Positions 25,912 to 35,607 of a stretch of 64,000 nt of DNA are shown here, one piece after another. The notes under the pieces are model-generated. The model saw only the letters and a program-made list of their open reading frames with translations, was not told the origin of the DNA and searched no databases. Source of the stretch: an uncultured Sphingomonadaceae bacterium (GTDB lineage Bacteria > Pseudomonadota > Alphaproteobacteria > Sphingomonadales > Sphingomonadaceae); assembly GCA_937995515.1 (NCBI GenBank), contig CALKJZ010000002.1, positions 62,001 through 126,000 of the forward strand. Direction: 5' to 3'. Positions within the stretch are counted from its first letter, which is position 1; each line of letters starts with the position of its first letter. Position numbers and translations under genes: made by a program.

Positions 25912-28900
25912 TCACTCGGCGGGCTGTGCCTGGGGGCGCGGTGCGGGCTCGGCCTCGCCGGTCAGCCAGCGCTTCAGCCGCGGTGCCAGCCTGCGCTCCA
26001 CATCGTCGGCGAGGCTGAAGCCGGCCGGCACCATGAGGAGCGTGAGGGCAGTCGAAAGGGTCAGCCCGCCGATCACCGCAATGGCCATCGGTGCGCGGAA
26101 GCTCGAATCCCCGTGCAGGCCCACGGCGACCGGCAGCATGCCGGCCGACATGGCAACCGTGGTCATGATGATTGGCTGCGCGCGCTTGTGCCCCGCCTCG
26201 AGGATCGCGGCCTCCTTGGGCGTGCCCAGCCGCATTTCCTCGATTGCGAAATCCACGAACAGGATCGAGTTCTTGGAGACGATCCCGAGCAGCATCAGAA
26301 TGCCGATGTAGACCGGCATGGTGATCGCGTGCCCTGTGAGGATGATCGCGATGACGGCGCCCAGCGGAGCAAGCAGCAGCGAGCCCATGTTCACGAACGG
26401 CGGCAGCACACGCCGGTAGAGCAGCACCAGCACGGCAAAGACGAGGAGGACACCCGCGATGATCGCAAAGATGAAGTTGGTGATCAGCTCATCCATCACC
26501 TCGGCCTCGCCGAACTTCACCTGCCGAACGCCATCGGGAAGCGACCTCATCGCCGGCAGGTCGTCGATGGTCTTGAGCGCGGTGCCGAGCTCCACCCCAT
26601 TGAGATCGCCAACGATCACGACCCGCCGCGCCTGGTTGTAGCGGCGGATCTGCGTGGGGCCGGTGCCGAAGCTGATATCGGCCACCACCCGAAGCGGAAC
26701 CGACCCGCCGCTTGCGGTTGGAACCGGCAGGTTGGCCAGCGTGTCGGCATCGGTGCGCGCGGAATCAAGCAGCCGGACGCGGATCGGCACCTGCCGGTCG
26801 GACAGCGAGAACTTCGCGAGGTTCTGCTCGATGTCGCCGATGGTGGCGATGCGGATGGTCTGCGAGAGCGCCGCGGTCGACACGCCCATCTGCGCGGCGA
26901 TGTCGAACCTCGGGCGGATGACGATTTCCGGCCGCTCGAGGTCGCCGTCGATCCTGACGTCGCGCAGGATCGTGAGGCCGCGCATCTCGGCCTCGACGCG
27001 CCGCGCGGCGGCCTCGAGCGTCTCCGGGTCGTCGCCGGTCAGCATGATGGTCACGTCGCGCCCGCCGCCGCCCGGACCCATGGCCTGGAAGTTGATGCGC
27101 GCATCCGGCACCTGGTTCAGCGCAGGTGCCACCCGGCGCTCGAACTCCTTGGTCGAGGCATCCCGGTCTCTGCGGTCTGCGAGCTTCACATAAAGCGTCG
27201 CGCGGCGGACGTCGCCTTCCGTGCCGATGCTCTCGAAGATTTCCCGCACCTCCGGCTCGGCACGCAGGATCGCGCTCGCCTCGTCGACGGTTGCGATCGT
27301 GTCTTCCAGCCGCGAGCCCGGCGGGCGCTCGATCTGCACGATCGAGGTTCCCATGTCGCTGTCGGGTGCGAAGGCCTGCGGCACCTGAGCAAAGAGAAAG
27401 ATGGTGAGCGCGAACGAGGCAGTCCCTGCCAGCACCGTCACCCAGCGGTGCCGGAGCGTCCAGCGCAGCACGGCCAGATAGCGGTCCATGATCGGCCCCT
27501 CGCTGTGCTTGGCGTGGCCGTGCGCACGCAGGAAATAGGCGGCCATCAGCGGCGTGATCAGCCGCGCGACCAGGAGCGACATGAACACCGCAACCGAGAC
27601 CGTAAGGCCGAACTGCTTGAAATATTCGCCCGAGATGCCCGGCATGAACGAGACCGGTAGAAAGACGGCAATGATTGCGAAACTGGTCGCCACCACGGCG
27701 AGGCCGATCTCGTCCGCTGCGTCGAGCGCTGCCTGGTAGGGTGACTTGCCCATCCGCATGTGCCGGACGATATTCTCGATCTCGACGATCGCGTCATCGA
27801 CGAGAATGCCGGCCACGAGCGACAGCGCGAGCAGGCTGATGGTGTTGAGCGTGAACCCCATCAGGTCCATGAACCAGAAGGTGGGAATGGCCGAGAGCGG
27901 TATGGCAAGCGCGGCGATGATGGTCGCCCGCCAGTCGCGCAGGAAAAACCAGACCACGACCACTGCGAGAAGCGCGCCCTCGACCATGGCGGTTACCGCG
28001 CTGGAATATTCCTCCTTGGTATAGTCGACCGTGGTGAACAGCTCCACGAAGGCCACGCCGGGGAATTGCTTCTCGAGGGCCTGAAGCTCGGCGTTCATGC
28101 GCTCGTAGACCTGCACGTCGGATGCGCCCTTGGCCTTGAACAGCCCGAAGCTTGTCACCTGCCGGCCATCCAGCCGCGCGACCGAGCGCTGCTCGGTTGT
28201 GCCGTCGTAGACATGGGCGATGTCGGAAAGACGGGCGAACCGCCCGCCACCCAGTGCAATCCGGGTCTCGCCGAGTTCGAGCGCGGAGCGCGCGCCGCCG
28301 AGCACCCGGACCGACTGTTCGGCGCCCGAAACCTCGGTCCGGCCACCCGGCACGTCGATGTTGAGCTGGCGCAGCTGGCTGTTGACCTGAGCCGCGGTGA
28401 TGCCGAGCGCCTGCATCCGGCCTGGGTCGAGATCGATGCGAATCTCGCGGCTGACCCCGCCGGAACGGCTCACCTGCGCAACACCCGGGATTGCAGTCAG
28501 CCGCTTGGCCACGGTGTTGTCGACAAACCAGGAAAGCTCCTCGAGCGACATTGCGGTCGATTTCACCGCCACATAGGCAATCGCCCCGCCCTCGATGTCG
28601 ATCCGCTGCACCTGCGGTTCGAGGATTCCCTCCGGCAGGTCGGACCGGATGCGGGTCACGGCATCGCGGACATCGTTGACGGCCCGGTCCACCGGCGTCC
28701 CGATGTGGAACTCGACATTCGTGACCGAAGAGCCCTCGCGCACGAACGAGACGATCGACTTCACATTGCCGATGCCCGCGACCGCCCCCTCGACCCGCTG
28801 GGTGACCTGGGTCTCGAGCTCCCCCGGCGCGCCGCCCGGCTGGGAGACGACCACCCGCACGAGGGGTGCCGAGATGTCGGGCATGGCATTGATCTTCATC

Positions 28901-29001
28901 GTCGCAAAGCTGAGCGCGCCTGCGATCGAGAGCATGAAGAACAGCATGATGGGCGGGATGGGGTTCCGGATCGCCCACGAGGAGGCGTTGCGCAGCGCCA
29001 T
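25912..29001 (-). CDS. RND-type efflux pump, inner-membrane transporter (HAE1/AcrB family)
   Basis: 1029 residues, full length. Helix 1 begins near residue 14 (NPIPPIMLFFMLSIAGALSF). The proton-relay residues are present: VDDAIVEIENIVRH in helix 4 and GIVSKNSILFVDFAIEE (Lys) in helix 10. Large periplasmic porter loops sit between helices 1-2 and 7-8. Such pumps export drugs, solvents or dyes together with a periplasmic adaptor and an outer-membrane channel. The adaptor gene is 8 bp upstream; no TolC-type gene or TetR regulator is in the window. Confidence 0.94.
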   Translation of the reverse strand: MALRNASSWAIRNPIPPIMLFFMLSIAGALSFATMKINAMPDISAPLVRVVVSQPGGAPGELETQVTQRVEGAVAGIGNVKSIVSFVREGSSVTNVEFHIGTPVDRAVNDVRDAVTRIRSDLPEGILEPQVQRIDIEGGAIAYVAVKSTAMSLEELSWFVDNTVAKRLTAIPGVAQVSRSGGVSREIRIDLDPGRMQALGITAAQVNSQLRQLNIDVPGGRTEVSGAEQSVRVLGGARSALELGETRIALGGGRFARLSDIAHVYDGTTEQRSVARLDGRQVTSFGLFKAKGASDVQVYERMNAELQALEKQFPGVAFVELFTTVDYTKEEYSSAVTAMVEGALLAVVVVWFFLRDWRATIIAALAIPLSAIPTFWFMDLMGFTLNTISLLALSLVAGILVDDAIVEIENIVRHMRMGKSPYQAALDAADEIGLAVVATSFAIIAVFLPVSFMPGISGEYFKQFGLTVSVAVFMSLLVARLITPLMAAYFLRAHGHAKHSEGPIMDRYLAVLRWTLRHRWVTVLAGTASFALTIFLFAQVPQAFAPDSDMGTSIVQIERPPGSRLEDTIATVDEASAILRAEPEVREIFESIGTEGDVRRATLYVKLADRRDRDASTKEFERRVAPALNQVPDARINFQAMGPGGGGRDVTIMLTGDDPETLEAAARRVEAEMRGLTILRDVRIDGDLERPEIVIRPRFDIAAQMGVSTAALSQTIRIATIGDIEQNLAKFSLSDRQVPIRVRLLDSARTDADTLANLPVPTASGGSVPLRVVADISFGTGPTQIRRYNQARRVVIVGDLNGVELGTALKTIDDLPAMRSLPDGVRQVKFGEAEVMDELITNFIFAIIAGVLLVFAVLVLLYRRVLPPFVNMGSLLLAPLGAVIAIILTGHAITMPVYIGILMLLGIVSKNSILFVDFAIEEMRLGTPKEAAILEAGHKRAQPIIMTTVAMSAGMLPVAVGLHGDSSFRAPMAIAVIGGLTLSTALTLLMVPAGFSLADDVERRLAPRLKRWLTGEAEPAPRPQAQPAE

Positions 29002-29009
29002 GGTCGCCC

Positions 29010-30254
29010 TCAGCTCCCTGCTGCGGCCGGTGCCGGCGCGGCCGCCGCACCCGTCGGCCGCCTGGTCTCCGGTGTCACCTTCTCGCCGGGGCGCAGGAAA
29101 GCCCCGGCCGAGGCCACCACCCGCTCGCTGCCCGAAAGCCCTTCGACGATTGCGACCCCGGCCGCGGAAACCGGCCCCACCCGGACCGGCGTTCGAACGA
29201 CGACATTGTCGCGGCCAACGGTGAACACATAGGTGCCGGACTGGTCCGTCAGCACGGCCGATTGCGGCACCACCGGCCGCATCGCCTCGCGTCCGGTCAT
29301 CTCCGCATTGGCAAAGGCGCCGACGCGCAGCCCGTCGCGCGCGGGCAGCGCGATCCGCGCAACGCCGAGCCGGGTCTGCGGGTCGATCACGGGTTCAAGG
29401 AGCCAGACGGTTCCGGCATACTGTTCGGTTGCGCCCACCGGCGTCACGCGTGCCGCCTGCCCGACCTGCAGGGTCGCCATGTCCTGTTCGGCAACCTGCG
29501 CGCGCATTTCCAGCTGGCCGCCCGCCGCGATGCGGAACAGCGCGCCCGAGGCCGGCGACACCACCTGCCCCGCCTCCACATGGCGCGCGAGCACGAGGCC
29601 CGCCTCCGGAGCCCGGATGCCAAGCCGGGCGATGCGCTCGCGCATCTCGCGCACCTGGGCCTGCGCGATGCCGACCCGCGCCCGCGCGGCATCGCGGGTT
29701 GCCGTGCGGCGCTCGATGTCGGCCCGCGAGATGAAGCCGCGCTCCACCAGCGCGGCGGCGCGGTCGAGCTCGGCCTGTGCGAGCCGTGCATCGGCCTCGG
29801 CCTGCCGGACGGCCGCCTCGAGCTGCGCGAGCTGTGCGCGCTGGACGGCCGAGTCGATTTCCGCAAGCAGCTGGCCCTTGGCAACGAACTGGCCGGCCTC
29901 GGCGCGGATGGCGATGACCATGCCGCCTTCGCCGACGACGCCGACCGGCATGTCGCGGCGCGCGGCGATGCTGCCGGTGGCCGAGATCCGATCGGCCACC
30001 GGCACAAGACCGGGGACGATGACGGTGACCGAAGGCGGCGCCGACGGCGGCGCGGCGGGCTTCGGCGCGCGGGCCTTCAACACGAGGAACCCGACAAAGG
30101 CCGCAAGCGCCACGAGCGCCACCACGGCCAAGAGGACATTCCGGCGCCTGCGGGCCTCGCCGCCCCGCCCGTCCCGCGGCGCGCCGTCATGCCCGGAGAG
30201 ATCCGGCGGGCCAACCCGCAGGTCGCGGTCCTGTGAGGGGAAGTGCATGTTCAT
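29010..30254 (-). CDS. RND efflux periplasmic adaptor (HlyD/MFP family)
   Basis: 414 residues. After a basic cytoplasmic stretch there is one membrane anchor (NVLLAVVALVALAAFVGFLV), then a lipoyl-like half motif (GMVIAIRAEAGQFVAKGQLL), a coiled-coil hairpin (residues ~165-240, rich in AQLEAAVRQAEADARLAQ), the second lipoyl half (GIRAPEAGLVLARHVEAGQV), and beta-barrel and proximal domains. It links the inner-membrane pump to an outer-membrane channel. The ATG at 30254 (MNMHFPSQDRD) is chosen over a longer frame; ATG 30248 is equally possible. Confidence 0.9.
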   Translation of the reverse strand: MNMHFPSQDRDLRVGPPDLSGHDGAPRDGRGGEARRRRNVLLAVVALVALAAFVGFLVLKARAPKPAAPPSAPPSVTVIVPGLVPVADRISATGSIAARRDMPVGVVGEGGMVIAIRAEAGQFVAKGQLLAEIDSAVQRAQLAQLEAAVRQAEADARLAQAELDRAAALVERGFISRADIERRTATRDAARARVGIAQAQVREMRERIARLGIRAPEAGLVLARHVEAGQVVSPASGALFRIAAGGQLEMRAQVAEQDMATLQVGQAARVTPVGATEQYAGTVWLLEPVIDPQTRLGVARIALPARDGLRVGAFANAEMTGREAMRPVVPQSAVLTDQSGTYVFTVGRDNVVVRTPVRVGPVSAAGVAIVEGLSGSERVVASAGAFLRPGEKVTPETRRPTGAAAAPAPAAAGS

Positions 30255-30598
30255 GCGCGTTGGTCCATTCCGTTGCCCGGCCCGGCTGCCCGGGTGCCCC
30301 GCCGGTCCGGCCGCAATGACCGGGCCACGACATGCCCGGGCCGCTCCCCTCAAAGCAGCCTCTGAGCGGCGCTCATATACATGTGCAGGTGCGGCATTGA
30401 AAGGGGCAGGCCAAACATGGCCGGCACGCGCCACGCTGCCGCAGCAGACCGGCTGCGGGATTGGCTCCCCGGCGCGCATCGCCTGCCGTCATCGGGCGGA
30501 GCGGACGGGCGCTTGCCAGCGCGCTTCAGCCCAGCGAAAGGCGCCCGGCGCGATGCCGCACGCGCGGCACCCTGCCGCAGAGGAAGGACAGACACCCG
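30255..30598. other. 344-bp divergent intergenic region
   Basis: It separates the efflux operon (minus) from the SIMPL-domain gene (plus). It holds the possible promoter at 30374-30401 and must also carry the promoter of the SIMPL gene, for which no convincing boxes are visible. Confidence 0.5.
30374..30401 (-). promoter_or_regulatory. possible promoter of the efflux operon
   Basis: Read on the minus strand: TTCAAT (30401-30396), 16-bp spacer, TATATG (30379-30374), which would give a leader of about 110 bases before the adaptor gene. It lies in the 344-bp spacer 30255-30598 between the adaptor and the divergent SIMPL gene. Nothing else in that spacer can be supported; no clear operator was found. 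Confidence 0.3.
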
Positions 30599-31300
30599 AT
30601 GAAACGCACCACCGCTGCCGCCATTCTCGGCCTTGCCGCCGCCTTTGCCGTGCCATGGGCCGCGGCGCGGGCTGCAACGCTCACGCTGACAGCCGAATCC
30701 CGGGTTGTGGCCGCGCCCGACATCGCCGAGGTCGGCGCGGGTGTCGTGACCGAGGCTGCCAGTGCCGAGGCGGCGCTTGCCGAGAACGCCCGCCGGATGG
30801 ACCGGGTTGTCGCGGCGCTGCGCGCACAGGGGATTGGCGACCGCGACATCCAGACAAGCGGCCTCCTTGTCCAGCCGCAGTTCCGCTACGAGCCGAACCG
30901 CGAGCCGGTCCTTGCCGGCTTTCAGGCACGCAACCAGCTGCGCATCGTCCTGCGCGACCCGCGCCGGGCGGGCCGGGTGATCGATGCGCTGGTGAAGGAA
31001 GGCGCCAACCAGATCGACGGGCCGGCCTTCCGAATCGACAATCCCGATCCGCTGCTCGATCGCGCCCGGCAGGAGGCCGTCCGCAAGGCCCGGGCGCGGG
31101 CCGACCTCTATGCAGCGGCCGCCGGCCTCAGGGTCGCCCGCATCACCATGATCCGCGAGGGCCACGATGCCCGCCCGCTGCCGCCGCCGATGCCCGTTCC
31201 CCGCGTGGCCATGCAGGCCGAGGCGGCACCCAATTCGCCCGTGATGCCCGGCGAGCTCGAGCTGGTCGCCACCGTCACCATGGAGTTCGCGCTCGAATAG
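30599..31300 (+). CDS. periplasmic SIMPL-domain (DUF541) protein
   Basis: 233 residues with a Sec signal peptide (MKRTTAAAILGLAAAFAVPW ending ARAA). The SIMPL/DUF541 fold is shown by AESRVVAAPDIAEVGAGVVT, NARRMDRVVAALRAQGIGDR, DIQTSGLLVQPQF and ARQEAVRKARARADLYAAAA. Members are envelope proteins of unclear role; a few are linked to oxidative stress or outer-membrane function. GGAAGGACAGACACC precedes the ATG. It is divergent from the efflux operon and convergent with the Mth938-like gene. Confidence 0.88.
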   Translation: MKRTTAAAILGLAAAFAVPWAAARAATLTLTAESRVVAAPDIAEVGAGVVTEAASAEAALAENARRMDRVVAALRAQGIGDRDIQTSGLLVQPQFRYEPNREPVLAGFQARNQLRIVLRDPRRAGRVIDALVKEGANQIDGPAFRIDNPDPLLDRARQEAVRKARARADLYAAAAGLRVARITMIREGHDARPLPPPMPVPRVAMQAEAAPNSPVMPGELELVATVTMEFALE

Positions 31301-31329
31301 GGGGCTGGAGGGGCGCGGTCTGCGGCCGC

Positions 31330-31734
31330 TCAGAGCAGCAGCGCTGCCACCTGTCGCCCCTCCTGCAGCAGCACATTCCAGGTCCGCGCGGCCGCGCGGC
31401 TGTCCATCGCCTCGAGTGCAACGCCCGCGGCCGCGGCAGCCGCGCGCATCTCCGGCGAGGGCCATACGAGGCGCGCGCCCGTGCCCAGCAGAAGGACGGC
31501 AGGCCTCGGCTCGATGGCGAGCGCCCGGGCGAGGAGCAGGGGCGCCGGCCCCGGCTCCATCGCCTCGATGGCCGAAAGGCTGAGGAGCAGGGGCGCAGGC
31601 CACAGCCGGCCGCCGATCCGCCACCCTTGCGCGCTTGCCCCCTCGACGACCGGCAGCCCGCCCGCGTCGGCCCGCGCGAGGCGGAGCGGCGCGGGCGTAC
31701 GCCCGGCCGGCTTCGGGCCTTCCGGCGCGCTCAG
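31330..31734 (-). CDS. Mth938/DUF498-domain protein
   Basis: About 134 residues. The conserved part reads AQGWRIGGRLWPAPLLLS, AVLLLGTGARLVWPSPEMR, AAAAAGVALEAMDSRAAART and WNVLLQEGRQVAALLL, the pattern of the Mth938 fold (also found in the NDUFAF3 respiratory-complex assembly factor). There is no ATG before the conserved region: the first ATG (31560) would remove half of the fold. The frame runs back over the secF stop, where CTG at 31734 overlaps TGA; the true start is uncertain. It follows yajC-secD-secF, probably translationally coupled. Confidence 0.65.
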   Translation of the reverse strand: MSAPEGPKPAGRTPAPLRLARADAGGLPVVEGASAQGWRIGGRLWPAPLLLSLSAIEAMEPGPAPLLLARALAIEPRPAVLLLGTGARLVWPSPEMRAAAAAAGVALEAMDSRAAARTWNVLLQEGRQVAALLL

Positions 31735-32705
31735 GGCCGCTCCCGCGCCGGGCGGCTCCCCACGCGCTCGGCGCCCGCCGGCCCCGCCTCCTTCGTCACG
31801 AAGCTGTGCGGCCCCACGCCCATCCAGATGAGAAGGGGCGCGGCAATGAAGATCGACGAATAGGTGCCGATCACAATCCCGAGCAGCATTGCAACCGAAA
31901 ATCCGAACAGCACCTGCCCGCCGAACAGCACCAGCGCGCCGAGCGCAAGGACCATGGTAAGCGAGGTTACAATGGTGCGCGCCAGCGTCTCGTTGACCGA
32001 GAGGTCAAGCAGTGAGGCCATATCCATCTTGCGGTATTTCCTGAGATTCTCGCGGATCCGGTCATAGACGACGATCGTGTCGTTCAGCGAATAGCCGACG
32101 ATTGTCAGGATCGCGGCCACGGTGTTCAGGTTGAACTCGAGCCGGGTCAGGGCAAAGAACCCCATGGTCAGCCCGACATCGTGGATAAGCGCGATGAGCG
32201 CGCCCACGCCGAACTGCCACTCGAAGCGCAGCCAGATGTAGATCGAGATGCCGAGCATCGCGAACAGGATGGCGAGCGCGCCATCGCGCACCAGCTCGCG
32301 GCTGACCTTGCCCGAGACGCTTTCCACCCGGCGGATGTCGACCTGCGCGTCCACCTTGCGCAGTTCGGCAAGCACCTTCTGCACGGCGGCATCGACTGCA
32401 TCCGCGTCGCCCGGCGGGGTGGGCAGGCGGATCAGCACGGTGTCGGGCGCGCCGAAGGTCTGCAGCGCCGCCTCGCCGACAGCCGCCTGGTTCACCGTGC
32501 GGCGCAGCGGCTCCAGCTGCTGGGGTTTGCTGAACTGCGCCTCGATCATCAGCCCGCCGGCGAAGTCGACCCCGAAGTTGAGGCCGCGGGTGGCAAGCAG
32601 CGCAACCGAGCCGAGGAGCAGCAGGATCGAAAGGCCCACGGCCACCATCCGGAAGCGCAGGAAGGGGATGTTGGTGCTGTCGGGAACGAGCTTCAGAAGC
32701 TTCAT
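31731..32705 (-). CDS. secF: protein translocase subunit SecF
   Basis: 324 residues with six membrane helices and a large periplasmic loop after helix 1. Signatures: RGLNFGVDFAGGLMIEAQFS near the N-terminus, IVGYSLNDTIVVYDRIRENL in the helix 4-5 region, and LDLSVNETLARTIVTSLTMV. Forms SecDF with SecD, using the proton gradient to help proteins through SecYEG. It starts 12 bp after the secD stop. Confidence 0.96.
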   Translation of the reverse strand: MKLLKLVPDSTNIPFLRFRMVAVGLSILLLLGSVALLATRGLNFGVDFAGGLMIEAQFSKPQQLEPLRRTVNQAAVGEAALQTFGAPDTVLIRLPTPPGDADAVDAAVQKVLAELRKVDAQVDIRRVESVSGKVSRELVRDGALAILFAMLGISIYIWLRFEWQFGVGALIALIHDVGLTMGFFALTRLEFNLNTVAAILTIVGYSLNDTIVVYDRIRENLRKYRKMDMASLLDLSVNETLARTIVTSLTMVLALGALVLFGGQVLFGFSVAMLLGIVIGTYSSIFIAAPLLIWMGVGPHSFVTKEAGPAGAERVGSRPARERP

Positions 32706-32717
32706 CGGCCTTCAATC

Positions 32718-34310
32718 CTAGAGCGCGAGGGCAGCAGGCCGGCGGCGGTGATACCAGCCGGAGACCATCAGCCGGGTCACGGTGACAGCGGTGAACACGG
32801 AGGTGATGATCCCTATTGTCAGCACCACCGCGAAGCCCTTGATCGGGCCGGAGCCGAAGTAGAACATGATGGCCGAGGCGATGATGTTGGTCACGTTGGC
32901 GTCGAAGATCGTCCCCTGCGCCATGGTGTAGCCATTCTCGATCGCCTGCCGTACGCTCCTGCCCTTGCGCAGCTCCTCCCTTATCCGCTCGTTGATGAGC
33001 ACATTGGCATCGACAGCCGCCCCGATGGTGAGCACGAAGCCGGCAATGCCGGGCAGGGTGAGCGTGGCGCCGATCACGCTCATGATGCCAAGGAGCAGGA
33101 AGGCGTTGAGGATCAGCGCTGCGACCGAATAGACCCCGAACCGGCCGTAGGTCGCGATCATGAACAGGGCGACGAGGACCACCGAGACGATGCTTGCGAT
33201 GGTGCCCGCGCGAATGGAGTCCGCGCCGAGATCGGGGCCGACAGTGCGCTCCTCGATCACCTCGAGCGACACGGGAAGCTTGCCCGAGCGCAGGAGGATC
33301 GCAAGCTCGTTTGCGCTCTCGGTGGTGAAACTGCCCTGAATGATCCCCGCGCCGCCGAGGATGGGCTCGTTGATCCGCGGCGCCGAGATCACCACGCCAT
33401 CGAGGATGATGGCAAAGGGGCGGCCGACATTGTCCTGCGTGACCCGTCCGAAACGGCGTCCGCCCTGGCTGTCGAAGCGGAACGAAACGACCGGCTGGCC
33501 GTCCTGGAACGTGGGCTGGGAGTCGATCAGCTGGTCGCCGGTGACGATGGCCCGGCGGCGGACGGCGATCTGCCCGCCTTCGGCCAGCGGGACGACCTGG
33601 CTTCCGGGTGGTGCGCGGCCCTGCGCCACAAGCGCGGGGTCGGCCTCCACGTCGACCAGCTTGAACTCGAGCCGCGCGGTCTTGCCCAGGAGCTGCTTGA
33701 GCGCATCCGGGTCGTCGAGCCCGGGCACCTGCACGAGGATCCGCCGGTCGCCCTGCCGGACGATCGTCGGCTCGCGGGTGCCGAGCTCGTCCACCCGCCG
33801 GCGCACCACCTCCACGGTCTGCGCCATGGCCGCATCGACCGCCTGCTCCAGCCCGGCCTCGGTGGGCGAAAGGAGGATCCGGTCGCCGTCGAGCAGGGTC
33901 ACCTCGGGGTCCCGCTGGCCGCCGAGGCGCCCGAGCGGCTGCGCCAGCGCGCGCATGGCCTCCAGCGCCCGGTCGGTGTCGGCGGGGTTGACCAGCTGGA
34001 ACGAGACCGCGCCCTCGCGCACGCCAAGGTCGGTCACCTGGATGGCGCCGCCGGCGGCCTGGCGCAGCTCCGCGCGCACCTGCTCCTCGAGCGACTCAAG
34101 GCGGACCTGGCGCAGCTCGGCGACATTGGCCTCGAGCAGGATATGGCTTCCCCCGCGCAGGTCGAGGCCGAGGTTCAGCTGCCGCTTGGGCAGGAGGTCG
34201 GGCCAGCCGGCCACCTGCTCCTCGGGGAAGAAGTTGGGCACGCTGAACAGGATGCCGAGCGCGCAGACGATCCAGATCGCCCAGCGCTTCCAGGGCGAAA
34301 TGTCGAGCAT
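32718..34310 (-). CDS. secD: protein translocase subunit SecD
   Basis: 530 residues: helix 1 (WAIWIVCALGILFSVPNFF), the conserved LNLGLDLRGGSHILLE, a long periplasmic P1 region, then five helices with LRAGTIASIVSVVLVALFM, LPGIAGFVLTIGAAVDANVL (the DAN proton-relay region) and NVTNIIASAIMFYFG. Start 34310 overlaps the yajC stop by one base (TGATG), so expression is coupled. Confidence 0.96.
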   Translation of the reverse strand: MLDISPWKRWAIWIVCALGILFSVPNFFPEEQVAGWPDLLPKRQLNLGLDLRGGSHILLEANVAELRQVRLESLEEQVRAELRQAAGGAIQVTDLGVREGAVSFQLVNPADTDRALEAMRALAQPLGRLGGQRDPEVTLLDGDRILLSPTEAGLEQAVDAAMAQTVEVVRRRVDELGTREPTIVRQGDRRILVQVPGLDDPDALKQLLGKTARLEFKLVDVEADPALVAQGRAPPGSQVVPLAEGGQIAVRRRAIVTGDQLIDSQPTFQDGQPVVSFRFDSQGGRRFGRVTQDNVGRPFAIILDGVVISAPRINEPILGGAGIIQGSFTTESANELAILLRSGKLPVSLEVIEERTVGPDLGADSIRAGTIASIVSVVLVALFMIATYGRFGVYSVAALILNAFLLLGIMSVIGATLTLPGIAGFVLTIGAAVDANVLINERIREELRKGRSVRQAIENGYTMAQGTIFDANVTNIIASAIMFYFGSGPIKGFAVVLTIGIITSVFTAVTVTRLMVSGWYHRRRPAALAL

Positions 34311-34654
34311 CAGCCGTTTGTGTCGTTGGCCGGCTGGGCGGCTCCGCGCGGCGTCACCGACGAGAGGGTGGACTTGACCACCCGCACACGGTTCTGCGGG
34401 TTGAGCTCCACTTCCACCTCTTCGTCGGTCACCTTGGTCACCCGGCCGATCAGCCCGCCGCCGGTGACCACATCGTCGCCCTTCTTCACCGAGGCGACCA
34501 TCTGGCGGTGCTCCTTCAACCGCTTCTGCTGCGGCCGGATGATGAGGAACCAGAAGATCACGAACAGGAGGATGAGCGGCACGAACTGGATGAAGGCGGA
34601 CGCGCCGCCAGCCTGGGCGCCTGCCGCCTGGGCGAAAGCCGGAGAAGGGAACAT
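34310..34654 (-). CDS. yajC: preprotein translocase accessory subunit YajC
   Basis: 114 residues. One membrane helix (IQFVPLILLFVIFWFLIIRP) followed by the conserved QQKRLKEHRQMVASVKKGDDVVT and a short beta domain (GGGLIGRVTKVTDEEVEVEL). Forms a complex with SecDF. ATG 34654 (MFPSPAFAQAAGAQ) with AGG 7 bp upstream is preferred over the in-frame ATG at 34681. Divergent from the DUF815 gene. Confidence 0.93.
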   Translation of the reverse strand: MFPSPAFAQAAGAQAGGASAFIQFVPLILLFVIFWFLIIRPQQKRLKEHRQMVASVKKGDDVVTGGGLIGRVTKVTDEEVEVELNPQNRVRVVKSTLSSVTPRGAAQPANDTNG

Positions 34655-34749
34655 CGAACCTGCCTGAGGAGAAAGCCGCAAATGAGCCCTGCCGCTTACA
34701 CGCGCGGCCGGTGATTTTCAAATGCCGCAGGACCATGGCAGGAGGCGCC

Positions 34750-35583
34750 ATGCCCGAGACTCTACCGCCCCCCGGTCCGCGAGGTCCGCATCGTGCCGAC
34801 CTGCGCCGGATCGCCGATGCGCTGGAGCGGCTTGCGCCGCCCGGCCCCGACCCGGCGCTCGCCCGGGCGGCCCGACTGCTGCGCTGGACGGGCCGGACCC
34901 TGGAGGCGGTCGCCCCCCGCGCGGTGCTCGATCCCTCGATGTTCCTCGGGGTCGAGGCGCAGAAGGCTGCGCTCCGCACCAATCTCCTGGCGCTCGCACG
35001 CGGTGGGCCGGCGCACGACATGCTTCTCTGGGGCGCACGCGGCATGGGCAAGTCGGCGCTGGTCCACAGCCTCGCCCATGCGCTCGACCTGCCGCTGGTC
35101 GAGGCCACGGGCGCAGGCCTCGAGACGCTGGGCGCCCTGTTCGCGTTGCTCGCAGGGGCCGGGCGCCCGTTCCTTGTGTTCGTGGACGACCTCGCCTTCG
35201 ATCCGGGCGGCAGCGCGCTGCGGAAGCTGCGCTCGCTCCTCGATGGCGGGGTGGAGGCGCGGCCAGCCCATGTCCGGCTTGCCGTCACCTCCAACCACCG
35301 CCACCTGCTGGCCCGCGTGGCCGCCGAACCGGCCGATGCCCGCCACCCGCGCGACCTTGCCGAGGACCAGCTTGCCCTCGTGGACCGCTTTGGCCTCGTG
35401 CTGGGCTTTCACCTGCCCGACCAGGAGACCTATCTGTGCATGTGCCGGGCCTATCTCGCCGCCGAGGGGCTGGCGCTCGACGAGGCGGATGCGCTGGCCT
35501 TTGCGCTGGCGCGCGGCACGCGCTCGGGGCGCACGGCCTGGCACTACCGGGTGGAACAGCTGGTGCGCCGCGCAAGCGGCTAG
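34750..35583 (+). CDS. DUF815 family AAA-type ATPase
   Basis: 277 residues. Walker A GARGMGKSALVHSLAHAL (near residues 97-114) and Walker B FLVFVDDLAF; sensor-like AVTSNHRHLLA; DUF815 signatures FLGVEAQKAALRTNLLALA and HPRDLAEDQLALVDRFGLVL. The family is annotated as ATP/GTP-binding, related to Holliday-junction-type AAA proteins, with no settled role. AGGAGGCGCC directly before ATG 34750 decides the start. Confidence 0.85.
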   Translation: MPETLPPPGPRGPHRADLRRIADALERLAPPGPDPALARAARLLRWTGRTLEAVAPRAVLDPSMFLGVEAQKAALRTNLLALARGGPAHDMLLWGARGMGKSALVHSLAHALDLPLVEATGAGLETLGALFALLAGAGRPFLVFVDDLAFDPGGSALRKLRSLLDGGVEARPAHVRLAVTSNHRHLLARVAAEPADARHPRDLAEDQLALVDRFGLVLGFHLPDQETYLCMCRAYLAAEGLALDEADALAFALARGTRSGRTAWHYRVEQLVRRASG

Positions 35584-35607
35584 GCGCGCTGCCGCGAAGC
35601 TTTGCTA

